Below are positions 1 to 8,226 of a stretch of 64,000 nt of DNA, piece by piece. The notes under the pieces are model-generated. The model worked only from the letters and a program-made list of their open reading frames with translations. It did not search any database and was not told the DNA's origin. The DNA lies in NCBI GenBank assembly GCA_022432975.1, contig CM039512.1, forward strand, positions 39,309,936-39,373,935, written 5' to 3'. Numbering within the stretch: position 1 is the stretch's first letter; every line of letters begins with the position of its first letter. The DNA comes from Begonia masoniana (Eukaryota; Streptophyta; Magnoliopsida; Cucurbitales; Begoniaceae). The position numbers were made by a program, and so were the translations under genes.

Positions 1-78
1 TTCTTTTGGAAAAAATCGATTGAAAAAAATTTTCTTATACTTCTTCAAATGCATTACTAATTCTTAATTACGCGTCTT
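1..78 (-). repeat. 208-bp satellite fragment, reverse orientation
   Basis: The reverse complement of these bases matches the satellite monomer that fills 15865-63601, covering the stretch from the CGCGTAATTAAG motif through GAAGAAGTATAAG to the TTCCAAAAGAA motif, with some substitutions. All other satellite in the window reads on the + strand, so the orientation flips somewhere between here and 15865. It abuts retrotransposon pol sequence near base 79 with no LTR end or target-site duplication, so this is a rearrangement or truncation junction rather than a clean insertion. Confidence 0.85.
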
Positions 79-467
79 TTATATAGCTTTTTACTCATAC
101 ATATTTAAACATGAGGCAAAGGAGATGGTTGGAGTTCATGACAGGCTACGACTTTGAGTTCAAGTATCATCTTGGACAGGCGAATACGGTGGCAGACGCA
201 TTGAGTAGGATGCGTAAGACCGAAGAATCAGTTTTTTTGTGTATGCCAGCTTCGTTGGGAAAAGAGATTCAGAGGTTAGGACTGGATGTAGTGTCAATAC
301 TTTCGGCCCTACTTGGTGACTTATACGGCTTACTCCTTTGGACAAAATTAAGGAGGCTCAACTTAAGGCACATGGAAGAAAAGGAGGATATTGTGGCAAA
401 GTTGGCTTTTAAGTCTTCCGAATTAAATTAGTCGGAGGATGGCATTCTGAGGTTTTGGGACTGTTGG
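79..467 (+). pseudogene. Ty3/gypsy pol fragment: RNase H C-terminus to integrase N-terminus
   Basis: This is a 5'-truncated pol remnant. It opens with sequence equivalent to the end of RNase H (frame from 111 with motif MRQRRWLEF, then a degenerate FEFKYHLGQANTVADALSR, the usual RNase H/connection end of plant gypsy elements). It continues into the linker before the integrase zinc finger. Compared with the second copy at 12775-13165 it has small deletions near 320 that shift the frame and a stop at 429-431 where the other copy has a tyrosine codon. It is cut at 467 by the Cassandra insertion and resumes at 3578. Known role of the family: reverse transcription and integration of an LTR retrotransposon. 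This copy cannot be functional. Confidence 0.9.
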
Positions 468-844
468 TGTGATGACCCGAATATGCACGTATGGGTACGA
501 TGGCTGCACGAACCAGAACCGGGATGGCGGTACGTCCACGCTGGCGAACCGGAATGTGACAGGTCATAAAAAGGGGGTCGTCACAATCCCACATCGATTG
601 GGGAAGTATGTGGAAATGAAACATATGTAAAGAGACCCTTCCAACATAGCAAGATGCATTTTGGAGCACAATTGGCAACGGATCCCATAAGAACTCCGAA
701 GTTAAAAGTGCTTCGGCAAGAGCAATTCCAGGATGGGTGACCTTCTGGGAAGTTCTCGCCAAACAAAGCCATGAGGGGAGGATATTGGGCTACGGCCCAA
801 TCACTAGAACGGACAATATCTTACTGGGATAAGGGGACATTACA
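468..844 (+). repeat. Cassandra LTR1
   Basis: 377-bp LTR with TG...CA ends, matching the second LTR (916-1070 + 3350-3572) along its whole length. It contains the 5S-like block at about 645-770 and is followed three bases later by the primer-binding site. Confidence 0.93.
645..770 (+). promoter_or_regulatory. 5S rRNA-derived domain with Pol III internal control region (LTR1)
   Basis: The stretch 680-760 closely follows the 3' two-thirds of plant 5S rRNA: GGATCCCATaAGAACTCCGAA, then an A-box-like AAGTTAAAAGTGCTTCGGC (699-717) and a C-box-like GGATGGGTGACCTTCTGGG (731-749). In genuine 5S genes these boxes are the internal TFIIIA/TFIIIC promoter. The 5' third is only weakly similar and there is no tandem 5S array or spacer, so this is the Cassandra-embedded copy, not a working 5S gene. 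Whether Pol III still reads it cannot be told from sequence. Confidence 0.9.
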
Positions 845-915
845 AATGGTATCAGAGCCTGTACCCAACCAAAAATGTGGCCAACGAGGACGTTGGGCCC
901 CCGAGGGGGGGTGAT
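845..915 (+). other. Cassandra internal domain: PBS and polypurine tract
   Basis: TGGTATCAGAGC at 847-858 is complementary to the 3' end of plant initiator Met-tRNA, the usual minus-strand primer site. The domain ends in a G-rich tract (about 903-911) just before LTR2, fitting a plus-strand primer. No reading frame of note lies between. Confidence 0.92.
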
Positions 916-1070
916 TGTGATGACCCGAATATGTACATATGGGTATGATGGCTGCACGAACCGGAACTCGGATGGCAGTACGTCTGCGCGGGCGAACTAG
1001 AAGGTGACAGGTCGTAAAAAAGGGGTCGTCACAATCCCACATCGCTTGGGGAAGTATATGGAAATGAAAC
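916..1070 (+). repeat. Cassandra LTR2, left part
   Basis: Begins TGTGATGACCC like LTR1 and follows it to GGAAATGAAAC, where a solo LTR has inserted; the rest of LTR2 is at 3350-3572. Confidence 0.92.
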
Positions 1071-1219
1071 TGTAACACCCGACATTCTCAGTCATGTGAT
1101 TTTCTTAACGGAATTAATGGTCACCTCTTTATTTGACCTCTTATTTAATAATTACATGCCAAAGCTTATTGGATTTCTATTGTAGTGGCAGAACTGTAAT
1201 TAAGGAGGAACTTATTTGG

Positions 1220-1228
1220 TATAAATAG
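1220..1228 (+). promoter_or_regulatory. TATA box of group S LTR
   Basis: TATAAATAG about 150 bp into the LTR, followed by a pyrimidine-rich leader; equivalent in position to TATATAAAG at 51797 in the sister LTR. Start site not determined. Confidence 0.65.
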
Positions 1229-2724
1229 AAAATGAAAACTCTTAAACCTCACAAAAAAACCCCACTGTAGCCGACTTACTCTCTCGGCGATTCCCATCCT
1301 CCCAGAACTCTCTCTCTCTCTCTCGCAGCAGGTAGCCTTCTTCATCAACAACTGATTCTCCTTCGTTCTCGCCGATACTCAGCTTACCAGGTAAGACTTA
1401 ATGAATGTAGTTACTGGTAGATACTTTGAGCTCTGTTTTTGGTTAGAACCCGAGTTTTCAGATTCTTTAATGGCAGAGTAATAATATGACCATTTCTAAT
1501 ACGCGTTTAGTAAACGCATTTCCGATTTGATTCTGGACATTTAGATAGTTGTATGCGATTAGTTACTGGGTTGAATCTGGTTATTTAGATGGTAGAAATT
1601 TAATCCACGCACACAAGGTGCTCGGCAGAAGAATATAGAAATACAAGTAGGTTAAACATTAGGATGATTTTTGGTTAGCACTATTAGGATTTTATTTTTA
1701 ACTTGGTAATGTGAAATGATTTAGGTGAAGAAGATTTGAAAGGAGTATTCCATTTGCAAAGGACACCAGGTAAGTGAATGTATTAAGATTTCCGGCCATT
1801 AAGGCCCTACATCTTAAGGGTACTAAATTAGTTATGTGTTTGATGTTTGTTTTAAGTTGGTAAGATGGTTTGTACTTGGATGATTTACGGATGTCTGAGA
1901 ACTATGTTACGTGATGTTCTGATAGTGTCTATGAAGTCAACTGTCTAGTATGATATTTTCCATAGCCTGATGATTTATGAACATTCATGTCATGCATCAT
2001 GATTTACCTCTCAAGCATATGAAAATGATTTATGAGCATGTTTTTTTTCCCCATGAACAAGATATGAGAACGAATATGAAACCTATACAACCAGATTAAG
2101 TGAGGGTTGGGGGCGGTTTGGCATATGTCACTGTCCAAAGAGAAGGACCATGAATACGGCCCGAAAGGTGCTATGTACACTTGCACTATTATCCGCCCTT
2201 TACGGCACAAATCCTCCCTTAATTCATATGATGAAAGTGATGAACAAGAACACAAATAAGAACAAGAAAAGAGCATGAAACGAACATGATCATGATTTTC
2301 TTGTAACTATGCATTCACGTATACATGCTAGTATTGCATTCCTTACTAAGCATTAGGCTTATAGTTAAAACCTTATGATGTAGGTGACGAGATATCAGGT
2401 GAGGATTCCAAAGCTAATGAAGATGTCTAAGTCTGGTTGCTGGAAGGTTATCAGGGTGCAATTCTGTGGATGGATGGCGATCGAGACCCCTAGTTAATGC
2501 TCTATGATTTTGTTATGATTAAGAATATGGTAGTTTAAGCAGGATGAGTTTATTTTTATAACATTGAGTTTTGAAATAGTCTGGTTGATTACTGAGTCTG
2601 GGAATGGTTATAAGGATTATTAAATGATCTGTTGTTAAGTCTTCCGCTATATGTATTCTGGATGAGTCTCTGATTTTCATTTATAAGAGTGATTAGTCAA
2701 TGAAGTTAGAAGTTTGTGCATATC

Positions 2725-3215
2725 TATGTCCACCGATAGATGTTCTCTATCGGATGATGTTAGGAATTTGCATCCACCGATAGATGTTCTCTATCGGAAG
2801 ATGTATGAGTTTGCATCAACCGATGGATATCCCCTATCGGAAGATGTATGAGCTTGCATCCATCGGTAGATGTTCTCTATCGGAAGATGCCTTAAAAGAG
2901 CATGTGGATTACACATGTCTATCGGTAGATACTGTGTATTTCAATTACCGGATGATGTAAGTGTTGTGTTGTCGTCTAGTGACCGATAGATGTTTTACCA
3001 TCGGTCGATGTGAGTCTATGACTCTATCAGCAAATGCAATTTAAGAGATGTTGAGAAACAGATGTGTCGCGTGGCGAGCACGTGACCATCAGTCGATGTG
3101 AGTCTATGACTCTATCGGCAGATGCAATTTAAGAGATGTTTAGAAACAGATGTGTCGCGTGGCGAGCACGTGACCATCGGTCGATGTGAGTCTATGACTC
3201 TATCGGCAGATGCAG
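2725..3215 (+). repeat. Tandem minisatellite region in the 3' part of the group S LTR
   Basis: Two adjoining repeat patterns. About 2730-2895 has copies built on CCGATAGATGTTCTCTATCGG, itself a near-palindrome. About 2985-3215 has an 88-bp unit, with GAGTCTATGACTCTATC starting at 3012, 3100 and 3188. Similar CGGCAGATG-type repeats occupy the same relative place in the sister LTRs. Confidence 0.88.
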
Positions 3216-3344
3216 TTTAGGAGATGTTTGTGAAAAAAAATATATATATGTAACACTAATAATGAACAAGGTGTATGAAGTAAGAACCGATTGATTATGA
3301 GGTTAAGTTATGAATACGTGGCGACTCCAACTGGGGTTGTTACA

Positions 3345-3572
3345 GAAACATATGTAAAGAGACCCTTTCCAACATAGCAAGACACGTTTTGGAGCACAAT
3401 TGGCAACGGATCCCATAAGAACTCCGAAGTTAAAAGTACTTCGGCGAAAGCAATTCCAAGTTGGGTGACCTTCTGGGAAGTTCTCGCCAAAAAAAGCCAT
3501 GAGGGGAGGATATTGGGCTACGACCCAATCCCTAGAGCGGACAATATCTTGCTGGAATAAGGGGTCGTTACA
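3345..3572 (+). repeat. Cassandra LTR2, right part
   Basis: After the duplicated GAAAC (3345-3349) the LTR resumes with ATATGTAAAGAGACCC and ends GGTCGTTACA at 3572. It aligns with 476-844-region sequence of LTR1 including the whole 5S-like block. Confidence 0.92.
3373..3498 (+). promoter_or_regulatory. 5S rRNA-derived domain with Pol III internal control region (LTR2)
   Basis: Second copy of the 5S-like block. The A-box-like element is at 3427-3445 and the C-box-like element at about 3459-3477; both differ from LTR1 by a few bases (for example GTACTT for GTGCTT and AAGTTGGGTGACC for AGGATGGGTGACC). Confidence 0.88.
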
Positions 3573-3577
3573 GTAGG

Positions 3578-4897
3578 TACGTTCCGAAGGATGAAGAGTT
3601 TAGGAAGTTGATCATGGCAGAAGCACATTCTTCGTCATTCTCAGTGTATCCGGGAAACACCAAGATGTACCGAGATATGAAAGTGCTTTATTGGTGGACA
3701 AACATGAAGCGCGATTTGGCCAGTTATGTACAGTCCTGCCTAGTTTACCAACAAGTTAAGGCAGAACACCAAAGACCTGGTGGGATGTTACAATCTCTAC
3801 CGATTCCCGAGTGGAAGTGGGATCATATTGCAATGGACTTCGTAGTTGGATTACCTAGGACAATAAAAGGCCATGACAGTATATGGGTCGTAGTTGATAG
3901 ATTGATGAAGACGGCTCATTTCCTTCCTGTAAAGATGACTTACACGATGAATCAGTTTACAGAGCTGTATGTCCAAGAGATTTTAAGATTGCACAGAGTT
4001 ATAGTGTCGATTGTTTTAGACCGGGATCCCTGGTTTACTTCAGGGTTGTGGAGAAGTTTACAAAGCGCTATGGGAACTAAGTTAACTTTTAGCATGGCTT
4101 TCCACCCACAGACTGAAGGACAATCTGAGAGGACGATTCAGATACTTGAGGATTTGTTGAGAGCGTGCGTGCTAGAGTTTCAAGCATCTTGGAGCCGGAA
4201 TTTACCTTTGGCTGAATTTGTGTATAATAACAGTTATCATTCTATGATTGGAATGGCTTCTTACAAAGCGCTGTATGGAAGAAGGTGTAGGTCGCCACTA
4301 TATTGGGATGAGGTAGGGGAAGCTATGTTGATTGGACCAAAAATATTACAACAGCTATCTGAGAAGGTGGCTCTTATCAGACAAAGGATGGAAACTACAC
4401 AAAGTCGCCAAAAGAGCTATGCAGATCAAAGAATAAGAGATTTGGAATTTGTAGTTGGTGATGAAGTGTTTTTGAAAGTTTCACCGTTCAAGGGGGTGGT
4501 TCGCTTTGGTAAGAGAGGGAAGTTGAATCCACGATTTGTTGGACCGTTCCCCATTACAGAGAGGATTGGAGTTACAGCGTACAAGATTCAGTTGTCGTTG
4601 TCCATGGAGGGTGTACATAATGTCTTCCACGTGTCGATGTTGAGGAAATGTGTACGGGATCCGACGCACGTGGTAGAACCAGTTAATTTAGAGATACAAC
4701 CGACCTTAACTTATGAGGAGAGACCACTACAGATTCTAGAGTTTTCGGTTAAGGTCCTACGTAACAAGACGATCCCACTTGTAAAGGTGCTATGGAGAAA
4801 CCAAAACGTAGGAGAAGCGACGTGGGAGCGACAACATGACATGATAGATAGATATCCAGAGTTGTTTAAGTACGAAATTCTGAGGACAAAATTCTAA
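3578..4897 (+). CDS. Ty3/gypsy integrase with chromodomain, 5'-truncated pol fragment
   Basis: The longest open frame in the window: 429 codons from 3608, open back to the Cassandra junction; the first ATG is at 3614. Order of domains: H2C2 zinc finger (HSSSFSVYPGNTKMYRD, then a partly degenerate LVYQQ where the second copy keeps LVCQQ), DDE catalytic core (Asp in AMDFVVGLPR, Asp in LDRDPWFTS, Glu in GQSERTIQ), GPF/Y-type C-terminus (GPFPITERIG) and a chromodomain (VLRNKTIPLVKVLWRNQNV, EATWER). The stop is followed 15 bp later by an LTR. Known role: joins retrotransposon cDNA to host DNA, with the chromodomain directing it to chromatin marks. It is separated from gag, protease and RT, so this is a fossil, but free of stops, unlike its partner at 12893-14484. 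Confidence 0.9.
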   Translation, partial: YVPKDEEFRKLIMAEAHSSSFSVYPGNTKMYRDMKVLYWWTNMKRDLASYVQSCLVYQQVKAEHQRPGGMLQSLPIPEWKWDHIAMDFVVGLPRTIKGHDSIWVVVDRLMKTAHFLPVKMTYTMNQFTELYVQEILRLHRVIVSIVLDRDPWFTSGLWRSLQSAMGTKLTFSMAFHPQTEGQSERTIQILEDLLRACVLEFQASWSRNLPLAEFVYNNSYHSMIGMASYKALYGRRCRSPLYWDEVGEAMLIGPKILQQLSEKVALIRQRMETTQSRQKSYADQRIRDLEFVVGDEVFLKVSPFKGVVRFGKRGKLNPRFVGPFPITERIGVTAYKIQLSLSMEGVHNVFHVSMLRKCVRDPTHVVEPVNLEIQPTLTYEERPLQILEFSVKVLRNKTIPLVKVLWRNQNVGEATWERQHDMIDRYPELFKYEILRTKF

Positions 4898-5151
4898 ATA
4901 AGGAGAGTAGGATGTAACGCACAGAAATTTCAGTTTATGGGTTTTTTATAAGTCTTAAAGAGTTTTAAATTCGTAGAAATAGTAAATTAAGTCCGATTGG
5001 TGAACGAGAAGTTTTGTTAGGACCCTAAGAATAAATAGGAATATTTGGAGAAATAAGGAATGTTTAGAGAAACTAAATCGATAGGTTAATTAATGAGTCT
5101 AAGCAAGAAATTAATAAAAAAGGCATTTAGTTAATTTTAGGTCAAAACTGT

Positions 5152-5160
5152 TATAAAATT
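5152..5160 (+). promoter_or_regulatory. TATA-like box in LTR
   Basis: TATAAAATT about 240 bp into the LTR, followed by a pyrimidine-rich leader ending at the first donor-like site (5329). Placement agrees with TATA-like sites in the other Tekay-like LTRs. Confidence 0.5.
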
Positions 5161-6856
5161 AATTAACCTCATCTTTTTCCCTCATTTCTCTCATCTCCCC
5201 TACGTGAATTGATTTCTCCCCTCCCTTAGGCGAAACTTTCTTCTCCCACAGCGATTTTCAATCGGCTGACGACTCCTCTGATTTTCGGCATCTTCCTTCA
5301 AGTTTCCTTCCCTAAATCGATACTCTAGGTAAGTTCTATACTTTGGGCTAGTTTAGTTGTTGTTTTAAGGTTGATTTTGGTTTAGGGTTTAGTGAGAAAT
5401 TCACAGATTTGTGAGAAATTGGTAGGATTGCTAGATTATTGCCCATTAATGATGTATTCGTTGTTATTTTAGGTTGGTAGAAAAAATTAATAGTGTGGGT
5501 GATATTTATGGTTAAGTTTAGGGTTGTTGGAGGGTTGTTGGAAGCTATTAATGGAGTTTGTTAATTTATGAGCGTGTAATGCTCGATGAAATGTCCGAAT
5601 GAAATGAGTTAGAGTTTTTGGGAAATTTGTCTTAGCTTGGGGTTCCGTTTAGTTTTGAATTCGATAATTCAGAGTCGATACTAATGACATGTTATGAAAA
5701 TGCCTTAGGTAACCCAAGCTCTCAGAGCGGTGCTCGGCATATCTAGGATGCCAGGTAAGTGAGTGTTAGGTTTCCGGCCCTAAAGGGCCTACGTCGTATC
5801 GATGTTAGAATGGTGTGTTGTGATAATGTTTGGTTGTAGTAGGGACTTGGGTGAGACGGGTAACCTAGGATTGAGTGTTCGCTATTAGTTTAGAGTTTTG
5901 TCCGCCTACGGGTTAAAAACGTTAGGAGAATGTTAGAAATCTTGTTTGATGAATATTGTATGTGTATATCTCCTCATGCATCCTGTTTTTATGAAATATG
6001 CATACGAACTATTTACGAGCATGTATTTGCAAAGATTGAAATAAAGAACGATAATGAATTACAGATGTCACGAGTTCTCACGGGGTAAGGCACAGTTGTT
6101 ACGGGGCAAGTCATGGTTCTCACGGGACAAGATTGTGGTCTACTAAGTAGACAAATACATTAATGTTAACGAAAAAACGAGATGAACATGTTTTACAAAT
6201 GTCATGCGTATATGTAAATGTTATGTTTAGTGCACTCCTTACTAAGTATTAGGCTTAATGTGTTTATCGTGTGATGTAGGTGACGAGGACGTAGGTGAGG
6301 AACTCCCTCCCGATGATCAGGCATAGGTGGTTGGTGGACAGACCTCGTGGCCACGGGGCGTGTTTTGGCTCGGCTGGATGACCCGTGGGTGTACTCTGAG
6401 CGTTTTGTTGTAAATAGGTGTTAACTGGATCAATTTTGGATGAAATGATAAATTTTAGGAATTATGGAGAAGTTTGATATTTTGGGAATTGTATAGTGGA
6501 TGTAGGCTTGGAGTAATGTTGTTTAGAATGATTTGATGAACGTTATTGTTTTGGTGATGTTAGATTTATGCTTTTATGTTTAACTTTTGTGTTATGAATT
6601 AGATTAGATATTTGATGATTCTAGGTATTTTAAACCGTAAGGATTAGCTCGGTTTTTAGAGCGATCCATGCAGTCCGTTTCGCGAATTTATGACGTGTCT
6701 TGGTTATGTTTAGGATATGCTCTGGGAAGTGTTTTGAGGATTGTTATTTTAATAAATGTATGGTGATTGAGGGTTGCCTTGGTGAGTTGTGCAGAGTGTT
6801 CATGAAGAAAAAAAAAAGAGAAGAAGAAGACGAGTAGCTCGGTTTGCCAGAGCGCT

Positions 6857-7022
6857 AGCCGATCGATCGGCCAAGGGGGGCCAATCGATCGGCTGTGGGA
6901 TTGGTTAAGCGCTCTTGTTTTCCAGAGCGCTTGCCGATCGATCGGCCAAAAGAGGGCCGATCGATCGGCTGTTTTTTTGGTGAAGGCGATCGATCGGCCA
7001 ACAAGGGGCCGATCGATCAGCT
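6857..7022 (+). repeat. Palindrome array (GCCGATCGATCGGC type)
   Basis: Repeated copies of the self-complementary core CCGATCGATCGG, for example at about 6859, 6934, 6956 and 7007, interleaved with an inverted pair AGAGCGC/GCGCTCT. Able to form several alternative hairpins in RNA or cruciforms in DNA. The same position in other LTR subfamilies holds palindromes of a different sequence. Confidence 0.85.
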
Positions 7023-7277
7023 GATGGTGGATGGGCAATTTTGTCCCTCCTTCGAGCGCTCCTCCCTGTTGCTTTTATCTATTGTCTTCCTTATGGCTTT
7101 CTTGATAGTTTGATCAATTTAGACTTTGATTTAGCGCTAATGTATAAAGTGTAATGTGTATAAAAATATATATATATATATATATGCATAAGAAATTTTA
7201 CACAAACTTAACAGGACTTAAAGAAAGTTTATGTCACGGCTAGTCTGTGGCGGCCCTGACCGGGTTGGGTCGTCACA

Positions 7278-7300
7278 ACTGTGGTATCAGAGCCCCCCGG
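7278..7300 (+). other. Primer-binding site (initiator Met-tRNA type)
   Basis: TGGTATCAGAGCC begins at 7282, a few bases after the LTR end, matching the complement of the plant initiator Met-tRNA 3' end. A short intron-like interval follows before gag: donor GTAAGT at 7368, acceptor ending 7433, 66 nt. Confidence 0.92.
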
Positions 7301-7443
7301 GTTTTAAAAGCAATTTTGGGAAATGCCTGCCAAACATAAACTGTCGCACGAGAACTCTCCATCGATTGTAAGTGTTTACGTTATGTATGATTCCTAGTTA
7401 TTTATGTTGTTTTGTATTGTCTAATGTGTCTAGGAGCAGGAAA

Positions 7444-7828
7444 ATGCCGAGAGCACCTAGATCACCTCTAGAGAACCCCATGGATCAATTCATGGACATA
7501 TTGCACCAACAGTCGGAACAGATTGGAATCTTATTAAACTGAGATGGGAATGGAAATGGCCAAGGGAATACCTCACACGACCAAAGTGGGTAGCGATTTA
7601 GGCGACTCAGGCCCCCGACTTTCGACGGACAATCTTTTGATCCCACAAGTGCTGAAGAATGGATTCACAAGATAGAAAGTATGTTCGCATATGCAAAAGT
7701 GGAGGAAGCCGATAAGGTGACTTGTGCAGTGTTTAACCTGGAGAAAGATGCTATTTTCTGGTGGGATTCAATTAAAGTTACTACAGATATGGGAATTATA
7801 ACGTGGGAAAGGTTCAAGGTAGTATTTT
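7444..7828 (+). pseudogene. Ty3/gypsy gag, N-terminal part
   Basis: Frame starts at ATG 7444 (reads MPRAPRSPLENPMDQFMD) and keeps the gag core typical of plant chromoviruses, with FDPTSAEEWIHKIESMF and, further on, FWWDSIKVTT and ITWERFKVVF. Two in-frame stops, TGA at 7540 and TAG at 7591, disrupt it. At 7828 it is split by a solo LTR; the second half resumes at 10455. Known role: capsid/nucleocapsid polyprotein that packages element RNA in the cytoplasm. The matching nested copy is the reverse-strand gag at 24042-25108. Confidence 0.9.
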
Positions 7829-8216
7829 TGTAATACCCGGCTGTACGGAATCCAATATTCTAATGTGAATGACATTTTTGTAATTATGTCAAATCAAGTC
7901 AGTTTTTCAAAAAGAAAGCGTTATTATAATCCTAATAATTAATAAGGATTTTAAGAAAATTTCAGGAATTTTTGGAGTTTAACGCTAATTTTATGAGAAT
8001 TACGTTTATCGTAATATAAAAGATGTTTTAGTAAAAATAGCAAACGAGGTCCGAATTGTGAACGGACAGTTTTAAAAGAACACTGTCAATGAATTGGAGT
8101 TATTGGTAAATTAAGGAAATTTGGAGAAGCCGAATCGTTAGCTAATTAACGAAACAAAGGACGAAATAAATAGAAAATCAAAGGAAGGACAAAATGGTAA
8201 TTTACAAAAGTAAAAT

Positions 8217-8226
8217 TATAAAAAAA
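8217..8226 (+). promoter_or_regulatory. TATA box of solo LTR
   Basis: TATAAAAAAA about 390 bp into the LTR, with a CT-rich leader downstream that ends at a donor-like CTAG/GTACGA (8381). Position matches TATAAAAATA at 29627 in a related LTR. Confidence 0.6.

Larger units (their letters stand above)
1071..3344 (+). mobile_element. Solo LTR, group S (inserted in Cassandra LTR2)
   Basis: 2274-bp LTR starting TGTAACACCC and ending GTTGTTACA, flanked by a perfect 5-bp duplication GAAAC (1066-1070 and 3345-3349). No internal domain is present, so it is a solo LTR left by LTR-LTR recombination. A TATA-like TATAAATAG lies at 1220-1228, followed by a pyrimidine-rich leader with a (CT)n run near 1308-1324. 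Splice-like signals: donor GTAAGA at 1391, acceptor ending 1724, a 45-nt exon-like segment 1725-1769, donor GTAAGT at 1770, acceptor ending 2383. The 3' part has tandem repeats. It resembles 51637-54309 throughout and, in reverse, 63602-64000. The coding part of the family is not seen; the shared leader layout with the Tekay-like LTRs suggests, but does not prove, a related Ty3/gypsy origin. Confidence 0.92.
468..3572 (+). mobile_element. Cassandra-type TRIM retrotransposon (interrupted by a solo LTR)
   Basis: Structure seen: LTR1 468-844 (377 bp), a 71-bp internal domain 845-915, and LTR2 916-1070 plus 3350-3572 (378 bp without the insertion). Both LTRs start TGTGATGACCC and end in TTACA. 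Flanking 5-bp duplications are GTTGG (463-467) and GTAGG (3573-3577), one mismatch. The internal domain has only a PBS and a purine-rich tract and no coding capacity, and the LTRs contain 5S rRNA-derived sequence; that combination defines Cassandra TRIMs of vascular plants. Without its insertion it would be about 826 bp. It sits inside the integrase region of a decayed chromovirus. Non-autonomous: it would need enzymes supplied by another element. Confidence 0.95.
4913..7277 (+). mobile_element. Tekay-like LTR shared by two tandem chromovirus units
   Basis: 2365-bp LTR from TGTAACGCAC to GTCGTCACA. It lies directly after a pol 3' end and directly before a PBS and gag, so it acts as 3' LTR of the left unit and 5' LTR of the right one. 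Such LTR sharing is expected from unequal recombination between copies. Splice-like signals: donor GTAAGT at 5329, acceptor ending 5708, a 46-nt exon-like segment 5709-5754, donor GTAAGT at 5755, acceptor ending 6279. A TATA-like site is at 5152. Palindrome array at 6857-7022 and an AT microsatellite at about 7163-7184. Confidence 0.92.

Noticed and set aside
680..760. A working 5S rRNA gene
   Set aside because: Only the 3' two-thirds is similar, it lies inside paired Cassandra LTRs, and there is no tandem 5S unit or spacer.
7282..7294. tRNA gene
   Set aside because: TGGTATCAGAGCC is the primer-binding site complementary to initiator Met-tRNA. No cloverleaf sequence surrounds it, here or at 847 or 25270.
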